NCBI RefSeq assembly: GCF_019084545.1
Contig: NZ_JAHREP010000023.1
Location: 1 to 64,000 of the forward strand
Length of the DNA: 64,000 nucleotides
Direction of reading: 5' to 3'
Source of the DNA: Marinobacterium ramblicola
Lineage (GTDB): Bacteria; Pseudomonadota; Gammaproteobacteria; Pseudomonadales; Balneatricaceae
Part shown: positions 11,088-20,912 of the stretch, piece by piece
Layout: the number at the start of each line of letters is the position of its first letter
How positions within the stretch are numbered: position 1 is the first letter of the stretch
The notes under the pieces: generated by a model
The model's input: only the letters and a program-made list of their open reading frames with translations
Database searches by the model: none
What the model was told of the DNA's origin: nothing
Translations under genes and position numbers: made by a program

Positions 11088-11259
11088 ATCCATTGCTCCT
11101 TGGTACTTGAGTCGAGTCTCATGCGCATATTGGTTGGCATACAGTCCATGCTCATCCCGCGAAAACTGCAGGTGCCTGTCGCCGTTATTGGGAAGTTATC
11201 CACGCGAGAGGAATTTCGTTTAGGCCTTGATCAAAAAAATTTTCGGCTCCGGCGTGTGC

Positions 11260-11289
11260 CTGACGAACATAAAAAAGCTGTGATATAGT
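11260..11289 (+). promoter_or_regulatory. Possible sigma-70 promoter for the TPR gene
   Basis: CTGACG, 18 nt, then TATAGT, ending 51 nt before the TPR start codon. The spacing is acceptable and the -10 is good, but the -35 is weak. It lies in the 253-nt divergent spacer between the RHS and TPR genes; I see nothing else there. Confidence 0.35.
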
Positions 11290-11340
11290 CCGACCGAAAT
11301 CTGATGACGGATCACGGAATTAATCTTTTAAGGACAGTCA

Positions 11341-11907
11341 ATGAACGCCTCCTCACTCAACGCGCAAGAGCTCATGCATCTGGCCCTTTACGCCAGTGAA
11401 AACGACACCCCCGATAAGGCCATTGATCATCTAAAGCAGCTGCTCAAGATCGAGCCTGATAACGGCAAGGCGCTTTATCTTCTTGGGGCGCTGCATGCGG
11501 AAATTGGTATGCATGATCTTGCGGTAGAGGAGATGGCCCGGGCGCTTGAGCTGGACGCCCAACTGCCGGATACCGCCCGCTTTCAACTCGGGCTACTCCA
11601 TCTGACAGCCGGCAGAATCGACGATGCCGAAGAGACCTGGAAGGGACTAGAGGTACTCGGCACCGAGCACGCCCTGCACCTGTTCAAGACCGGTTTGCTG
11701 CATATGGTCCGCGATGAGTTTCAGGAGAGTGCCGAAGCGCTTCGAGCGGGCATCGAGCGCAATAGTTTCAGCGAAGATTTGAACAACGACATGAGGCGCG
11801 TACTGCGGGATGTGGAGAATGCTGCTGGCAGTGAGTCGAGCAAACCGGCAGACTCCGGTGACAGTCAGCGCATGCTGCTCTCCATCTACGAAAAGCAAGA
11901 GCATTAA
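11341..11907 (+). CDS. Tetratricopeptide-repeat protein
   Basis: This 188-residue protein has no signal peptide. Residues ~8-150 form helical pairs of TPR type: the segment with KAIDHLKQLLKIEPDNGKALYLLG is followed by a second repeat with LAVEEMARALELDAQLPD and a third ending in LGLLHLTAGRIDDAEETW. The last 35 residues are polar and probably disordered. AGGAC precedes the ATG. It is divergent from the giant RHS gene and 35 nt upstream of a second small gene in the same direction, so the two probably share a transcript. TPRs bind protein partners; a role as adaptor or chaperone for the RHS protein would be a guess from position only. Confidence 0.8.
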   Translation: MNASSLNAQELMHLALYASENDTPDKAIDHLKQLLKIEPDNGKALYLLGALHAEIGMHDLAVEEMARALELDAQLPDTARFQLGLLHLTAGRIDDAEETWKGLEVLGTEHALHLFKTGLLHMVRDEFQESAEALRAGIERNSFSEDLNNDMRRVLRDVENAAGSESSKPADSGDSQRMLLSIYEKQEH

Positions 11908-11942
11908 AGGCGTTGCCCTGCTTACCGCGAGGACTCTAGAGC

Positions 11943-12320
11943 ATGGACCCTATCAACGGGCTTAGTCAGATCACCCAGATTCTTCGGCAGAAACTGTCTG
12001 AGCACACAAAAACGCAGAAGAAAAGCGGTTCATCGGGAAGCCATGCCTCTACTTCCGACAAGAGGGCGGAGAAGCCCAGTATCCAGGAAATTGAGAGAAA
12101 GATCGCCGAGCGCATCAAAGCCCTTTCCGACGAGGAGCTAAGGGGCAAAAAAGGATCGCAGATCTTTGTTGAAACCGTTATCGCTTGGGAGTTTGGAGAG
12201 CAACTACTCGCCGACCCCGACTTTGCCGATTTTGCGTCGGATGTCGTAAAGACGCTGCATGAGCATCCGGACGTGAAAGACAAGTTGGGAAAAATGCTCA
12301 CCTCGCTACAGAGGGGGTAA
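11943..12320 (+). CDS. Small hypothetical protein, likely cotranscribed with the TPR gene
   Basis: I do not recognise this 125-residue protein. A Ser/Lys-rich, probably unstructured stretch (residues ~18-45) is followed by a charged helical domain (IQEIERKIAERIKALSDEELRG, abridged here) and a C-terminal helix-rich part ending in EHPDVKDKLGKMLTSLQRG. There is no signal peptide or membrane segment. It starts 35 nt after the TPR gene. It could be a partner of the TPR or RHS protein, but nothing in the sequence shows this. Confidence 0.65.
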   Translation: MDPINGLSQITQILRQKLSEHTKTQKKSGSSGSHASTSDKRAEKPSIQEIERKIAERIKALSDEELRGKKGSQIFVETVIAWEFGEQLLADPDFADFASDVVKTLHEHPDVKDKLGKMLTSLQRG

Positions 12321-12404
12321 GGCCATTCATTGGATAAGGATAATCACAGTCATCTTTGCATGCTTCTGGATACAGCAGTCTGCACGAATCGGGTAGGAGG
12401 CGGG

Positions 12405-12660
12405 GTTGCCCCCGACGTTCCAGTTCCCGGTCCAGTTCATCCAGCAGGATATTGGAGAGCAACGGCGACAGAGGTCCCCCTTGGGGCGTCCCCTCGGTTC
12501 TTGCCGTCTCCAGCCCGCCTCTCATCATGCCGGCTTCCAGATAACGCCGTATCAGGCGTAGCAGTCGCTTGTCCTTGATCCGACGTGCCAGTCGCGACAT
12601 CAGGATGTCGTGATTGACCCGATCAAAAAACTTCTCCAGGTCGAGATCCACCACCCAGCC
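12405..12660 (-). pseudogene. Group II intron reverse transcriptase/maturase fragment
   Basis: About 85 residues match the central fingers/palm part of an LtrA-type reverse transcriptase: WVVDLDLEKFFDRVNHDIL, then a basic helix, then EGTPQGGPLSPLLSNILLDE and LDRELERRG. The N-terminal third and everything after this, including the YxDD catalytic box, the maturase and any HNH domain, are missing. The flanking codons of the surrounding 130-codon frame are unrelated. I see no group II intron domain V or VI RNA beside it. It is a dead remnant between the small hypothetical gene and the subtilase terminator. Confidence 0.8.
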
Positions 12661-12730
12661 ATCCGGCCGCCACCACGCGCACCGGAACAACGCCTGTCAC
12701 GGCGCTACGCGCCATGCCTGGCGCACAAAT

Positions 12731-12760
12731 GAGAAAGGGCCGCATGAGCGGCCCTTGTAG
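12731..12760 (-). terminator. Rho-independent terminator of the subtilase gene
   Basis: Perfect 9-bp stem AAGGGCCGC/GCGGCCCTT (12735-12756) with a 4-nt loop. On the minus strand it is followed by TTTCTCATTT. It lies ~40 nt past the subtilase stop codon. Confidence 0.75.
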
Positions 12761-12796
12761 GGTTAACACACTAGATCAAGCATAATGCCAACTCGA

Positions 12797-14560
12797 TTAT
12801 CGGCACTTGGGGCCATTCCCCTTGCAGCTGCCCGAACCGTCGCCAGAACCGCTTGATGAACCCGTAACCGTGACCAGTTCACTTTCCGCGTAGGTGGAAT
12901 CACCCGCTTCGTTCCTGGCCCGGACACGGTAGATATAGGTTCCGTCCAGCCCGGAGTCATCATAGAAGTTGGCTGCGGTAGTACCGATTTCGGTGAAGCC
13001 CGACCAACGGTTCCTCTTGTTCTCCTTGCTACGTTCAATCACGAATGCCGTTTCGTTATCGCTGTTGTCACGCCAACTGATAACGGCGCTGCCGTCGCCG
13101 GGTAATACCACAATATCGGACGGTGCATCAGGTACCGTGGGCACTGGCTGGATGCTACCGCCACTGGCCAGGTTCAGAGCGCTACCCGCACTGAGAATGC
13201 CGGCGCCACAACCGTTACAGGTTCCGGCGAAACGGCGGGCACTGTCCTTGAGTACAGCCTCCACCTCCGCAGGGACAATCGTTGAATTGACGTTATAAAG
13301 CAGAGCGGCGACGGCGGCGGTATGCGGCGTCGCCATACTGGTGCCCTGGTAGTAGGCGTAGCTCGGGTCTGACGGATCGGTCACGCCACTGTTCATCGTT
13401 GACAGCACGCCATCGCTGCTACCGCTGCTCATATCGCCACCGGGCGCCGCCAGGTCCACCACGCTGCCATAGTTTGAGTAGTAGGCCCTGGCTCCGGTTC
13501 TGCCGGTAGCGGCCACGCTGACAACATTGGCACAGCTTGCTGGGGTGAAGTTGGCTGCATCGGTATTAGAGTTACCGGCCGCCACCACGACGGTGGTACC
13601 TTGGGCAACCGCGGCATTGATGGCCAACTGGTACTCCGAGTCGGCGGCACAGGCGCCGCTGCCGCCGAGGCTCATATTGATCACCTGGGCGGGATTCGCC
13701 AGGGTTTCGCCATCCACCTCCAGCCCTGCGGCCCAGCGAATGCCGTCGGCGATATCCGAGCTGTAACCGCCGCACTGACCCAACACGCGCACCGGGATCA
13801 CCTTGATCAGGTTATAGCCGATACCGGCGACGCCGCTGCTGTTGTTGGTGACGGCTGAGATGGTGCCGGCCACATGGGTACCGTGCCAGCTGCTGTCGTA
13901 GCTTGGCGAGCCGAGGTAGCAGTAGTTACGGCTGCTCCAGTCCCCCGGATCGCGAGCATCGTTATCCCGGCCATCGCCATCGTTCGAGATATAGGTGTCG
14001 TGCACCATATCACGACCGCTGGAAGCATCGATGTTGGCATCAAGGTCGGGATGGTTGGTATACCCGGTATCCAGCACCGCCACTCGCACCGGGTTGTCGG
14101 CAGAATCGAGTTGCGCCCAAGCGCCCGGCGCATCCATGCCGCCGGTGGACTCAAAATAGTGCCACTGCAGGTTATAGACCGGCGAGCCATCGGAGATTAA
14201 CACGCCTTCGGAGGGCGGGTCCTGTAGCGTAGCGATGGCAAACATCATCTGGTCGGCTTCGGCATACTCTACACCGGAGGTGGCCATCAGTGCCCGCACG
14301 TAGCCTTTCACCTGAGGCAAAGATTCTTTCGATGGTAGCTTATAGATTTTCGATCCAAGCGCGGTTTCACGCACGAATTCGAGATGCTTACCGATCTGCG
14401 CGGATAATCCGTTGGCCTTCAATTCACCATCGGCGTAGGGATCGGAAAAGCGCACGATTATCTGGTCCGTCAGGTTATGCATCCTATCGTCTGCCATCAC
14501 TGTGCTTGAAATGGCTAGAGGAGCGCACAGAGCCAGCGCGAGGGGATAACGGAACTTCAT
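12797..14560 (-). CDS. Secreted subtilisin-family (S8) serine protease with FN3 domain
   Basis: Residues 1-24 are a signal peptide (MKFRYPLALALCAPLAISS...), so the 587-residue protein is exported. Residues ~25-107 resemble an I9-type propeptide. The S8 catalytic domain shows Asp164 (VAVLDTGYTNHPDLD), His226 (HGTHVAGTIS), the oxyanion Asn330 (VVAAGNSN) and Ser408 (GTSMATPHTAAVAALL), so the triad is complete. A fibronectin-III domain follows (~475-565, from PDAPSDIVVLPGDGSAVISW), then a Gly/Ser linker and a short tail with two cysteines (SCKGNGPKCR). The protease probably degrades extracellular protein after propeptide removal. It is a single-gene unit with its own terminator. Confidence 0.93.
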   Translation of the reverse strand: MKFRYPLALALCAPLAISSTVMADDRMHNLTDQIIVRFSDPYADGELKANGLSAQIGKHLEFVRETALGSKIYKLPSKESLPQVKGYVRALMATSGVEYAEADQMMFAIATLQDPPSEGVLISDGSPVYNLQWHYFESTGGMDAPGAWAQLDSADNPVRVAVLDTGYTNHPDLDANIDASSGRDMVHDTYISNDGDGRDNDARDPGDWSSRNYCYLGSPSYDSSWHGTHVAGTISAVTNNSSGVAGIGYNLIKVIPVRVLGQCGGYSSDIADGIRWAAGLEVDGETLANPAQVINMSLGGSGACAADSEYQLAINAAVAQGTTVVVAAGNSNTDAANFTPASCANVVSVAATGRTGARAYYSNYGSVVDLAAPGGDMSSGSSDGVLSTMNSGVTDPSDPSYAYYQGTSMATPHTAAVAALLYNVNSTIVPAEVEAVLKDSARRFAGTCNGCGAGILSAGSALNLASGGSIQPVPTVPDAPSDIVVLPGDGSAVISWRDNSDNETAFVIERSKENKRNRWSGFTEIGTTAANFYDDSGLDGTYIYRVRARNEAGDSTYAESELVTVTGSSSGSGDGSGSCKGNGPKCR

Positions 14561-14736
14561 TTGAGTATTCCCACTTCGTTATTAACGACGGATTGTGCTT
14601 CGCAGCTTTTACAATTCTAGTGGAAAAAACGAAGCACTTCTGTACATCTTCTCGGCGGATATACGCGTTTTTTAACCTTTTGGAATCTTTTTCATCTTGC
14701 GGTGCAGCAAAGTGTTAAGAATGTGAAACAGAAAGC

Positions 14737-16500
14737 TCAAAACTGCTCATCTTCCAGTGCCATCAGGTTTGACGCGCCACTTAGCACCGCATATTTCAGC
14801 GCTTCACATCGCGGCAGCAGCAGATCGGCGTACAGCTCCGCGCTCAGCTGCCGCGCGGAGTAAAACCCGCCCTCTCCCTCATCCAGCCCCATGCCTGCTT
14901 CCTGCGCCGCACGCAGCTGCATCCAGCCGCCACACAGATAACCGAGCTGCAACATCAGGCTCACGGCGCCGGCCTGAGCGCTTAACGGATCAGAATTCAT
15001 CAGTGCTTTAAGCTCGATTTGCGTCTCCCTCGCCGTATCCAGCGCCTGCGCCATCCGCTGTTTTATCCGCTCGCCCGCCTTGCCGGCGCTTTGAATCGAC
15101 GCCTCTATCTCATCGAGCAGTTCCGCCAACGCCCGGCCGTCATCCGCCAGTATCTTGCGCCCGACCAGATCCAGCGCCTGGATACCGGTGGTGCCCTCGT
15201 AAATCGGCAGTATGCGTGCGTCGCGCAGATACTGGGCAACACCGGTCTCCTCGATATAACCCATGCCGCCGTGTACCTGCACGGCGAGACTGACCACCTC
15301 CTGCGCCAGCTCAGTAAGCCAGCCCTTGACGATGGGGGTATACAGCGCGACCCGAGCCTGATGGGTGGCACGTGTCTGCTCGTCTTCAGCCAGTCGTGCA
15401 CGATCCACCTCGGCCGCCGCCTCGTAGGCCAGCGCCCGCATCGCTTCGTTAGCCGCTTTCATCTGCGCCAGCATCCGGCGCACATCCGGGTGGTGGATGA
15501 TGGCAACGCGCTGGCCGTCGATCTCACCCTGTACCCTTTCCCGGGCGTATCGGCATGCCACCTGATAGGCGCGCTCCGCCACCGCCAGCCCCTGTAGCCC
15601 GACCGCCTGCCGGGCCGAGTTCATCATCGTGAACATGCAGGCCAGCCCCCGGTTCTCCTCGCCGATCAGATAGCCAATAGCCCCCTGTGTCTCGCCGTAA
15701 CTCATGACGCAGGTGGGGCTGCCGTGAATGCCCATCTTGTGCTCGAGCGAAACCGCGCGCAGGTCGTTTTGCTCTCCAGGCTCACCATTCTGATCAAGCA
15801 GATATTTGGGTACCAGGAACATGGAGATCCCTTTCACCCCGGCCGGCGCATCGGGCAGGCGGGCCAACACCAGATGGACGATATTGCTCGCCATCCGGTG
15901 ATCGCCCCAGGTGATGAAAATTTTCTGCCCCTTGATCCGGTAGTGGTCGCCCTCCGGGTCGGCACGGGTGCGTAGCGCCGCCAAGTCGCTACCGGCATCC
16001 GGTTCGGTCAGGTTCATGGTGCCGGTCCACTCCCCGCTGACCAGCCTCGCCAGCCAGAGCGATTTCAACTGTTCACTGCCGTGGGCGACCAGCGCTTCCA
16101 TGGCGCCCTGGGTCAGCAACGGTGCCAACGCCCAGGCGAGATTTGCCGAGTTCCAGATCTCATGCACGGCAACGGACAGCACATTGGGCAGCCCCTGGCC
16201 ACCAAACTCCGTCGGTGCGATCAGCGAGGGCCAGCCCGCGTCACAGAACTCCCGGTACAGTTCGGCAAACCCCGGCGGCTCCTGCACGCCATCATCTGTC
16301 ATACGAGCGGGGTTAATATCGCCTTCGCGATTGCTCGGGGCCAGCCGCTCACTGCCGAACCGGGCAGCTTCGTCGAGCACCGCGGTGATCAGCTCTTCGT
16401 TGACCTCATCCAGCCCCCCCAGACGGCAGAGTTCAGGAATCCGCAGGACCCGATTGAACAGAAACAGCGCTTCGTTGCGCGGATAGGTGTACTCGCTCAT
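14737..16500 (-). CDS. Acyl-CoA dehydrogenase, large DmdC-like type
   Basis: At 587 residues this is longer than ordinary acyl-CoA dehydrogenases and has the N- and C-terminal extensions of the DmdC (3-methylmercaptopropionyl-CoA dehydrogenase) group. The FAD/substrate core shows MNLTEPDAGSDL, KIFITWGDH and MMNSARQAVGLQGLA. The probable catalytic base is Glu435 in IYEGTTGIQALDLVGR. It would oxidise an acyl-CoA to the enoyl-CoA and pass electrons to ETF. The actual substrate cannot be read from sequence; paralogues of this group also serve ordinary fatty-acid oxidation. No other beta-oxidation or DMSP gene is adjacent. Confidence 0.88.
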   Translation of the reverse strand: MSEYTYPRNEALFLFNRVLRIPELCRLGGLDEVNEELITAVLDEAARFGSERLAPSNREGDINPARMTDDGVQEPPGFAELYREFCDAGWPSLIAPTEFGGQGLPNVLSVAVHEIWNSANLAWALAPLLTQGAMEALVAHGSEQLKSLWLARLVSGEWTGTMNLTEPDAGSDLAALRTRADPEGDHYRIKGQKIFITWGDHRMASNIVHLVLARLPDAPAGVKGISMFLVPKYLLDQNGEPGEQNDLRAVSLEHKMGIHGSPTCVMSYGETQGAIGYLIGEENRGLACMFTMMNSARQAVGLQGLAVAERAYQVACRYARERVQGEIDGQRVAIIHHPDVRRMLAQMKAANEAMRALAYEAAAEVDRARLAEDEQTRATHQARVALYTPIVKGWLTELAQEVVSLAVQVHGGMGYIEETGVAQYLRDARILPIYEGTTGIQALDLVGRKILADDGRALAELLDEIEASIQSAGKAGERIKQRMAQALDTARETQIELKALMNSDPLSAQAGAVSLMLQLGYLCGGWMQLRAAQEAGMGLDEGEGGFYSARQLSAELYADLLLPRCEALKYAVLSGASNLMALEDEQF

Positions 16501-16610
16501 GGCGATCGCTCCTCGGCAACTCGTTGCTTTTCAGCATAGACCGCTGTCCATACCCCGCAATGGGTAGACGCGTTTATACTTAAACGACTCGCTGCTACAC
16601 TACAGACCGT

Positions 16611-16640
16611 TTTTGGCCGGACTTGTTTTGGCCGGAGTTG
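16611..16640 (+). repeat. Tandem 15-bp direct repeat
   Basis: TTTTGGCCGGACTTG is followed directly by TTTTGGCCGGAGTTG, one mismatch apart. It lies 40 nt before the decarboxylase start, in its leader or promoter, and could be a tandem activator or repressor site. Confidence 0.6.
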
Positions 16641-16680
16641 GACTGGCAAAACTCAATTCATTATCAAACAGGCAGAGTGG

Positions 16681-18936
16681 ATGAAATTTCGTTTCCCCGT
16701 CATCATCATCGATGAAGACTTTCGCTCCGAAAATATCTCTGGCTCCGGCATTCGCGACCTTGCCGAGGCGATCGACAGAGAGGGGATGGAGGTTGTCGGT
16801 TTTACCAGTTACGGTGACCTGACCTCCTTTGCTCAACAGGCCAGTCGCGCGTCATGTTTCATCCTCTCCATAGACGACGAGGAGTTCGGCACCGGTAGCG
16901 ACGAGGATGTAAACCTCGCGCTGAAGGCGATCCGAGACTTCATCGCGGAAGTACGTAAGCGCAACAACGACATCCCGATCTTCCTCTACGGCGAAACCCG
17001 CACCTCGCGCCATATCTCCAACGATATCCTGCGCGAACTGCACGGTTTCATCCATATGTTCGAGGACACGCCGGAGTTCGTCGCCCGCCATATCATCCGG
17101 GAGGCACGCAAATACCTGGATTGCCTGGCGCCGCCGTTCTTCCGCGCGTTGATGGACTACGCCAGCGACTCATCCTACTCTTGGCACTGCCCGGGTCACT
17201 CCGGTGGCGTCGCCTTCCTGAAGAGCCCGGTGGGACAGATGTTCCACCAGTTCTTCGGTGAGAACATGCTGCGTGCCGACGTCTGCAACGCGGTCGATGA
17301 ACTGGGCCAATTGCTCGATCACACCGGTCCGGTTTCCGACAGCGAAGCCAACGCCGCACGCATCTTCAACGCCGATCACCTGTTCTTCGTCACCAACGGT
17401 ACCTCCACCTCGAACAAGGTGGTCTGGCACTCCACCGTAGCGCCAGGCGATATCGTCGTCGTCGACCGTAACTGCCACAAGTCGATCCTGCACTCGATCA
17501 TCATGACCGGCGCGATTCCGGTGTTCCTGATGCCGACCCGCAACCACTACGGCATCATCGGCCCGATCCCGAAGAGCGAGTTCGACCCGGAAACTATCCG
17601 CAAGAAGATCGAAGCGAATCCATTCGCCCGCAAGGCGAAGAACAAGAAACCGCGCATCCTGACCATCACCCAGAGCACCTACGACGGTATCCTGTACAAC
17701 GTGGAAACGATCAAGGGGATGCTCGGTAACACCATCGACACCCTGCATTTCGATGAAGCCTGGCTGCCGCACGCCGCGTTCCACGAGTTCTATCACAACA
17801 TGCATGCGATCGGCCCGGGCCGGCCACGCTCCGATGAGACTCTGGTGTTCGCCACCCAATCCACCCACAAGCTGCTGGCCGGCCTGTCGCAGGCGTCGCA
17901 GATTCTGGTGCAGGACGGTACCAAGCGTAAGCTGGACACCCACCGCTTCAACGAGTCCTACCTGATGCACTCCTCCACCAGTCCGCAGTACGCGATCATC
18001 GCCTCCTGCGACGTGGCGGCGGCCATGATGGAGCCGCCGGGCGGCAAGGCGCTGGTCGAGGAGTCGCTGCACGAGGCGCTGGATTTCCGCCGCGCGATGC
18101 TCAGGGCCGACGAGGAGTTCGGCAAGGATGACTGGTGGTTCAAGGTATGGGGGCCGACACCCCAGTCCGAAGAGGGTGTCGGCGATCGCGACGACTGGGT
18201 GATCCATGAGGATGACACCTGGCACGGCTTCGGCCGCATCGAATCGGGCTTCAACATGCTCGACCCGATCAAGTCGACCATCATCACCCCGGGACTCAAC
18301 CTGAATGGCGAGTTCGATGACGACGGCATTCCTGCCGCCATCGTCAGCAAGTACCTGGCCGAGCACGGCATCATCATCGAAAAGACGGGGCTCTACTCCT
18401 TCTTCATCATGTTCACCATCGGCATCACCAAGGGCCGCTGGAACTCGATGGTAACCGAGCTGCAGCAGTTCAAGGACGACTACGACCACAACCTGCCGAT
18501 GTGGCGGGTGATGCCGGAGTTCGCTGCCAAGCATCCCCAGTACGAGCGGATCGGCCTGCGCGACCTGTGCAGCGCGATCCACAGCGTGTACAAGGAGTAC
18601 AACGTCGCCCGCATCACTACCGACATGTACCTGTCCAACATCGAACCGGCGATGACGCCCGCCGATGCCTGGGCCAAGATGGCACACCGCGACGTGGAGC
18701 GCGTGTCGATCGACGAACTCGAGGGCCGGGTCACGGCGATGCTGGTCACCCCCTACCCGCCGGGTATCCCGCTGCTGGTACCGGGCGAGCGCTTCAACGC
18801 CACCATCATCAGCTACCTGAAGTTCGCCCGCGACTTCAACTCGCGCTTCCCCGGTTTCGAGACCGACGTGCACGGCCTGGTCCGCGAGACCATTGAGGGT
18901 CAGGACCACTACTTCGTCGACGTCGTCAAAGACTGA
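16681..18936 (+). CDS. Ornithine/lysine/arginine decarboxylase (fold-type I PLP)
   Basis: The 751-residue protein has the three parts of the large inducible-type amino-acid decarboxylases: an N-terminal response-regulator-like wing domain (~1-130), the PLP aminotransferase-fold core (~135-570) and a C-terminal domain. The core shows YSWHCPGHSGGVAF, FFGENMLRADV, NGTSTSNKVVWH and DRNCHKSILHSII. Lys397 in STHKLLAGLSQAS should form the PLP aldimine, and LHFDEAW holds the Asp that contacts the pyridine nitrogen. Overall layout and length resemble Pseudomonas LdcA, so lysine is as likely a substrate as arginine or ornithine. The ATG has only a weak ribosome site (GGCAGAG). A strong terminator follows. 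Confidence 0.9.
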   Translation: MKFRFPVIIIDEDFRSENISGSGIRDLAEAIDREGMEVVGFTSYGDLTSFAQQASRASCFILSIDDEEFGTGSDEDVNLALKAIRDFIAEVRKRNNDIPIFLYGETRTSRHISNDILRELHGFIHMFEDTPEFVARHIIREARKYLDCLAPPFFRALMDYASDSSYSWHCPGHSGGVAFLKSPVGQMFHQFFGENMLRADVCNAVDELGQLLDHTGPVSDSEANAARIFNADHLFFVTNGTSTSNKVVWHSTVAPGDIVVVDRNCHKSILHSIIMTGAIPVFLMPTRNHYGIIGPIPKSEFDPETIRKKIEANPFARKAKNKKPRILTITQSTYDGILYNVETIKGMLGNTIDTLHFDEAWLPHAAFHEFYHNMHAIGPGRPRSDETLVFATQSTHKLLAGLSQASQILVQDGTKRKLDTHRFNESYLMHSSTSPQYAIIASCDVAAAMMEPPGGKALVEESLHEALDFRRAMLRADEEFGKDDWWFKVWGPTPQSEEGVGDRDDWVIHEDDTWHGFGRIESGFNMLDPIKSTIITPGLNLNGEFDDDGIPAAIVSKYLAEHGIIIEKTGLYSFFIMFTIGITKGRWNSMVTELQQFKDDYDHNLPMWRVMPEFAAKHPQYERIGLRDLCSAIHSVYKEYNVARITTDMYLSNIEPAMTPADAWAKMAHRDVERVSIDELEGRVTAMLVTPYPPGIPLLVPGERFNATIISYLKFARDFNSRFPGFETDVHGLVRETIEGQDHYFVDVVKD

Positions 18937-18967
18937 TCTGCCCTTTTCAGGCTGCTGAACACCGACC

Positions 18968-19000
18968 AAAAGAGCGCCGCCCGGCGCTCTTTCTCTTTCT
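18968..19000 (+). terminator. Rho-independent terminator of the decarboxylase gene
   Basis: AAGAGCGCC and GGCGCTCTT form a 9-bp stem around a short loop, followed by TCTCTTTCT. It starts ~32 nt after the decarboxylase stop. Confidence 0.85.
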
Positions 19001-19169
19001 GCTCCGCCCAATTGATAGATTTCCAATCTTTCTTTCTTGCATCCCCGAAACATTCACCTACTTTTAATGTGCATTAAATAGCATTCACTTTTGCACACCG
19101 CACCCAGCACAAACCGGGCGGTGTCATAAGTGAGCCGAACAGGCTCGGTAACAACAAAAAGGGAGCATC

Positions 19170-20756
19170 ATGAAAGTAAACCTGCCGGTAACAGACACGG
19201 AGGTCCGGCTTCCGGACAACATCAACATCCTGTCCACCACCGATCTGAAAGGGCAAGTCACCTACGTCAACGACAGCTTCATCGATATCAGCGGTTTCAG
19301 CAAAGAGGAGCTGCTCGGCAGCAGCCACAACATCGTACGTCATCCCGATATGCCACCGGCCGCGTTTGGCCAACTATGGGAGCGGATCAAGTCAGGCGGC
19401 TCCTGGATGGGCATCGTCAAGAACCGTTGCAAGAACGGTAGCTACTACTGGGTCAACGCCTATGTCACCCCGGTAATGGAGGAGGGAAAAATCGTCGAGT
19501 TCCAATCGGTCAGAACCCGGCCGGCCACGGAACAGGTCAAACGTGCCGAGGAGATCTACCGTCGCATCAATGCCAATAAACCCCTGCGTCGATCACTGGC
19601 TGGATCGGTCACACTGATCGAGCGTCAACTGCTCAATGCCGCTTTCTGCTCCTTTGCGAGCATGCTGATACTCGGACTGCTGACCGATCTCCCCCCTCAA
19701 CTGATCGCCCTGGTCTGTGCCGCGGTAGCCCTGGTCAGTGCTGTAGGCGGTGTGTTGAGCGTACGCAGAATTGCCCGGCTGATCGGCTGGAGCCGTCAGA
19801 TCCTGGAGGACCCGATCGCCACACGGATCTATACCGGACGGGATGACGAAGCAGCCCAGCTGCAGTTCGTTATCACCAGCCTGCAAACCGAGGCCAGGGC
19901 GATAGCGGGCAGACTGTTCGACTCGTCGGAACAGCTAAAATCCAATGCCGACCGCGTTGCGTCAGCGGTAAAGCGCAGCGCGCTGAGTCTGCAACAGCAA
20001 CAAAACGAGACCGATCAGGTCGCCACCGCGATGACCGAGATGTGCGCCTGTATTCAAGAGGTGGCAGAACATGCCCTGAGCAGTGCGGAGAGCTCGCAGC
20101 GCTCAAGCCAGCTCGCCCGAGATGGCCACGCCCGCGTTCACAGAGCCCGGCTGAGCACCGAACGCCTGGCTGATGAGATAGCGACCGCAACAACCATCCT
20201 CACCGAGCTGGAGAACGGTACCAACAAGATCAACAGCGTAATGGACTCGGTGAACAACATCGCCGAGCAGACCAATCTGCTGGCACTCAATGCCGCGATC
20301 GAGGCCGCGCGGGCCGGCGACCTGGGACGCGGTTTCGCCGTCGTTGCCGATGAAGTCAGAACCCTGGCGATGAAAGCGCAGCACGCCACAGTGGAGGTCC
20401 AACAGACGTTGACGCAACTGCGGGATCAATCATTGGCGGCCGTATTGGCGATGCGCGAGAGCAAGGGGCTGGCCGATCAGGCGGTGGCGGAAGCGCAGGA
20501 GGCTGCCCAGGCACTGCTGGAGATCAGCGGCAGCGTGGACGGCATCAGCGACCGCAATACCCAGATCGCCTCTGCGGTAGAGCAGCAGAGCGCTGCCAGC
20601 GAAGAGATCAGCCGCAATGTGAGCGCCATTCGAGACAGCTCGGATCTATTTCAGAAAGAGAGCCTGGATACGGAATCCTCCGCCTCGGCGCTGGCGAACC
20701 TGTCCGCCGAACTGCGGAAGCTGTCGGTCAATTTCTGGCAACGAAGACTGAGTTAG
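19170..20756 (+). CDS. PAS-domain methyl-accepting chemotaxis protein (Aer-like)
   Basis: The 528-residue protein starts with a cytoplasmic PAS domain (~10-115: [44 protein letters not shown]), the arrangement of the Aer redox/oxygen receptor. Two hydrophobic segments (~154-171 and ~177-196) make a membrane hairpin. The rest is the long MCP coiled coil, with the CheA/CheW-binding tip [20 protein letters not shown] and [15 protein letters not shown] (~364-400). FAD in the PAS domain, as in Aer, is plausible but not provable here. It would let cells seek a redox or oxygen optimum, which suits a nitrogen fixer. AGGGAG precedes the ATG. Confidence 0.93.
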   Translation: MKVNLPVTDTEVRLPDNINILSTTDLKGQVTYVNDSFIDISGFSKEELLGSSHNIVRHPDMPPAAFGQLWERIKSGGSWMGIVKNRCKNGSYYWVNAYVTPVMEEGKIVEFQSVRTRPATEQVKRAEEIYRRINANKPLRRSLAGSVTLIERQLLNAAFCSFASMLILGLLTDLPPQLIALVCAAVALVSAVGGVLSVRRIARLIGWSRQILEDPIATRIYTGRDDEAAQLQFVITSLQTEARAIAGRLFDSSEQLKSNADRVASAVKRSALSLQQQQNETDQVATAMTEMCACIQEVAEHALSSAESSQRSSQLARDGHARVHRARLSTERLADEIATATTILTELENGTNKINSVMDSVNNIAEQTNLLALNAAIEAARAGDLGRGFAVVADEVRTLAMKAQHATVEVQQTLTQLRDQSLAAVLAMRESKGLADQAVAEAQEAAQALLEISGSVDGISDRNTQIASAVEQQSAASEEISRNVSAIRDSSDLFQKESLDTESSASALANLSAELRKLSVNFWQRRLS

Positions 20757-20912
20757 CCCCTTATCCCACAATACGAGGATAGTGCCGCCATAGCTAAAAC
20801 TCTGCCGCGCCGCTTGTGCTTGCAGAAACATATAAAGCAACCAGCAACATAGCCGGGAAAGGGAGTGATGTCGCCGTTCTTGTGATTATTTTGGGCGACC
20901 CGTTCGGTTGTC

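Noticed and set aside
11064-11288. 74-codon plus-strand frame in the RHS/TPR spacer
   Set aside because: It overlaps the RHS start, has no clear ribosome site and its composition looks random.
17170-19053. 627-codon minus-strand frame opposite the decarboxylase
   Set aside because: Antisense shadow of a highly conserved enzyme gene; Val/Asp/His-rich with no known pattern.
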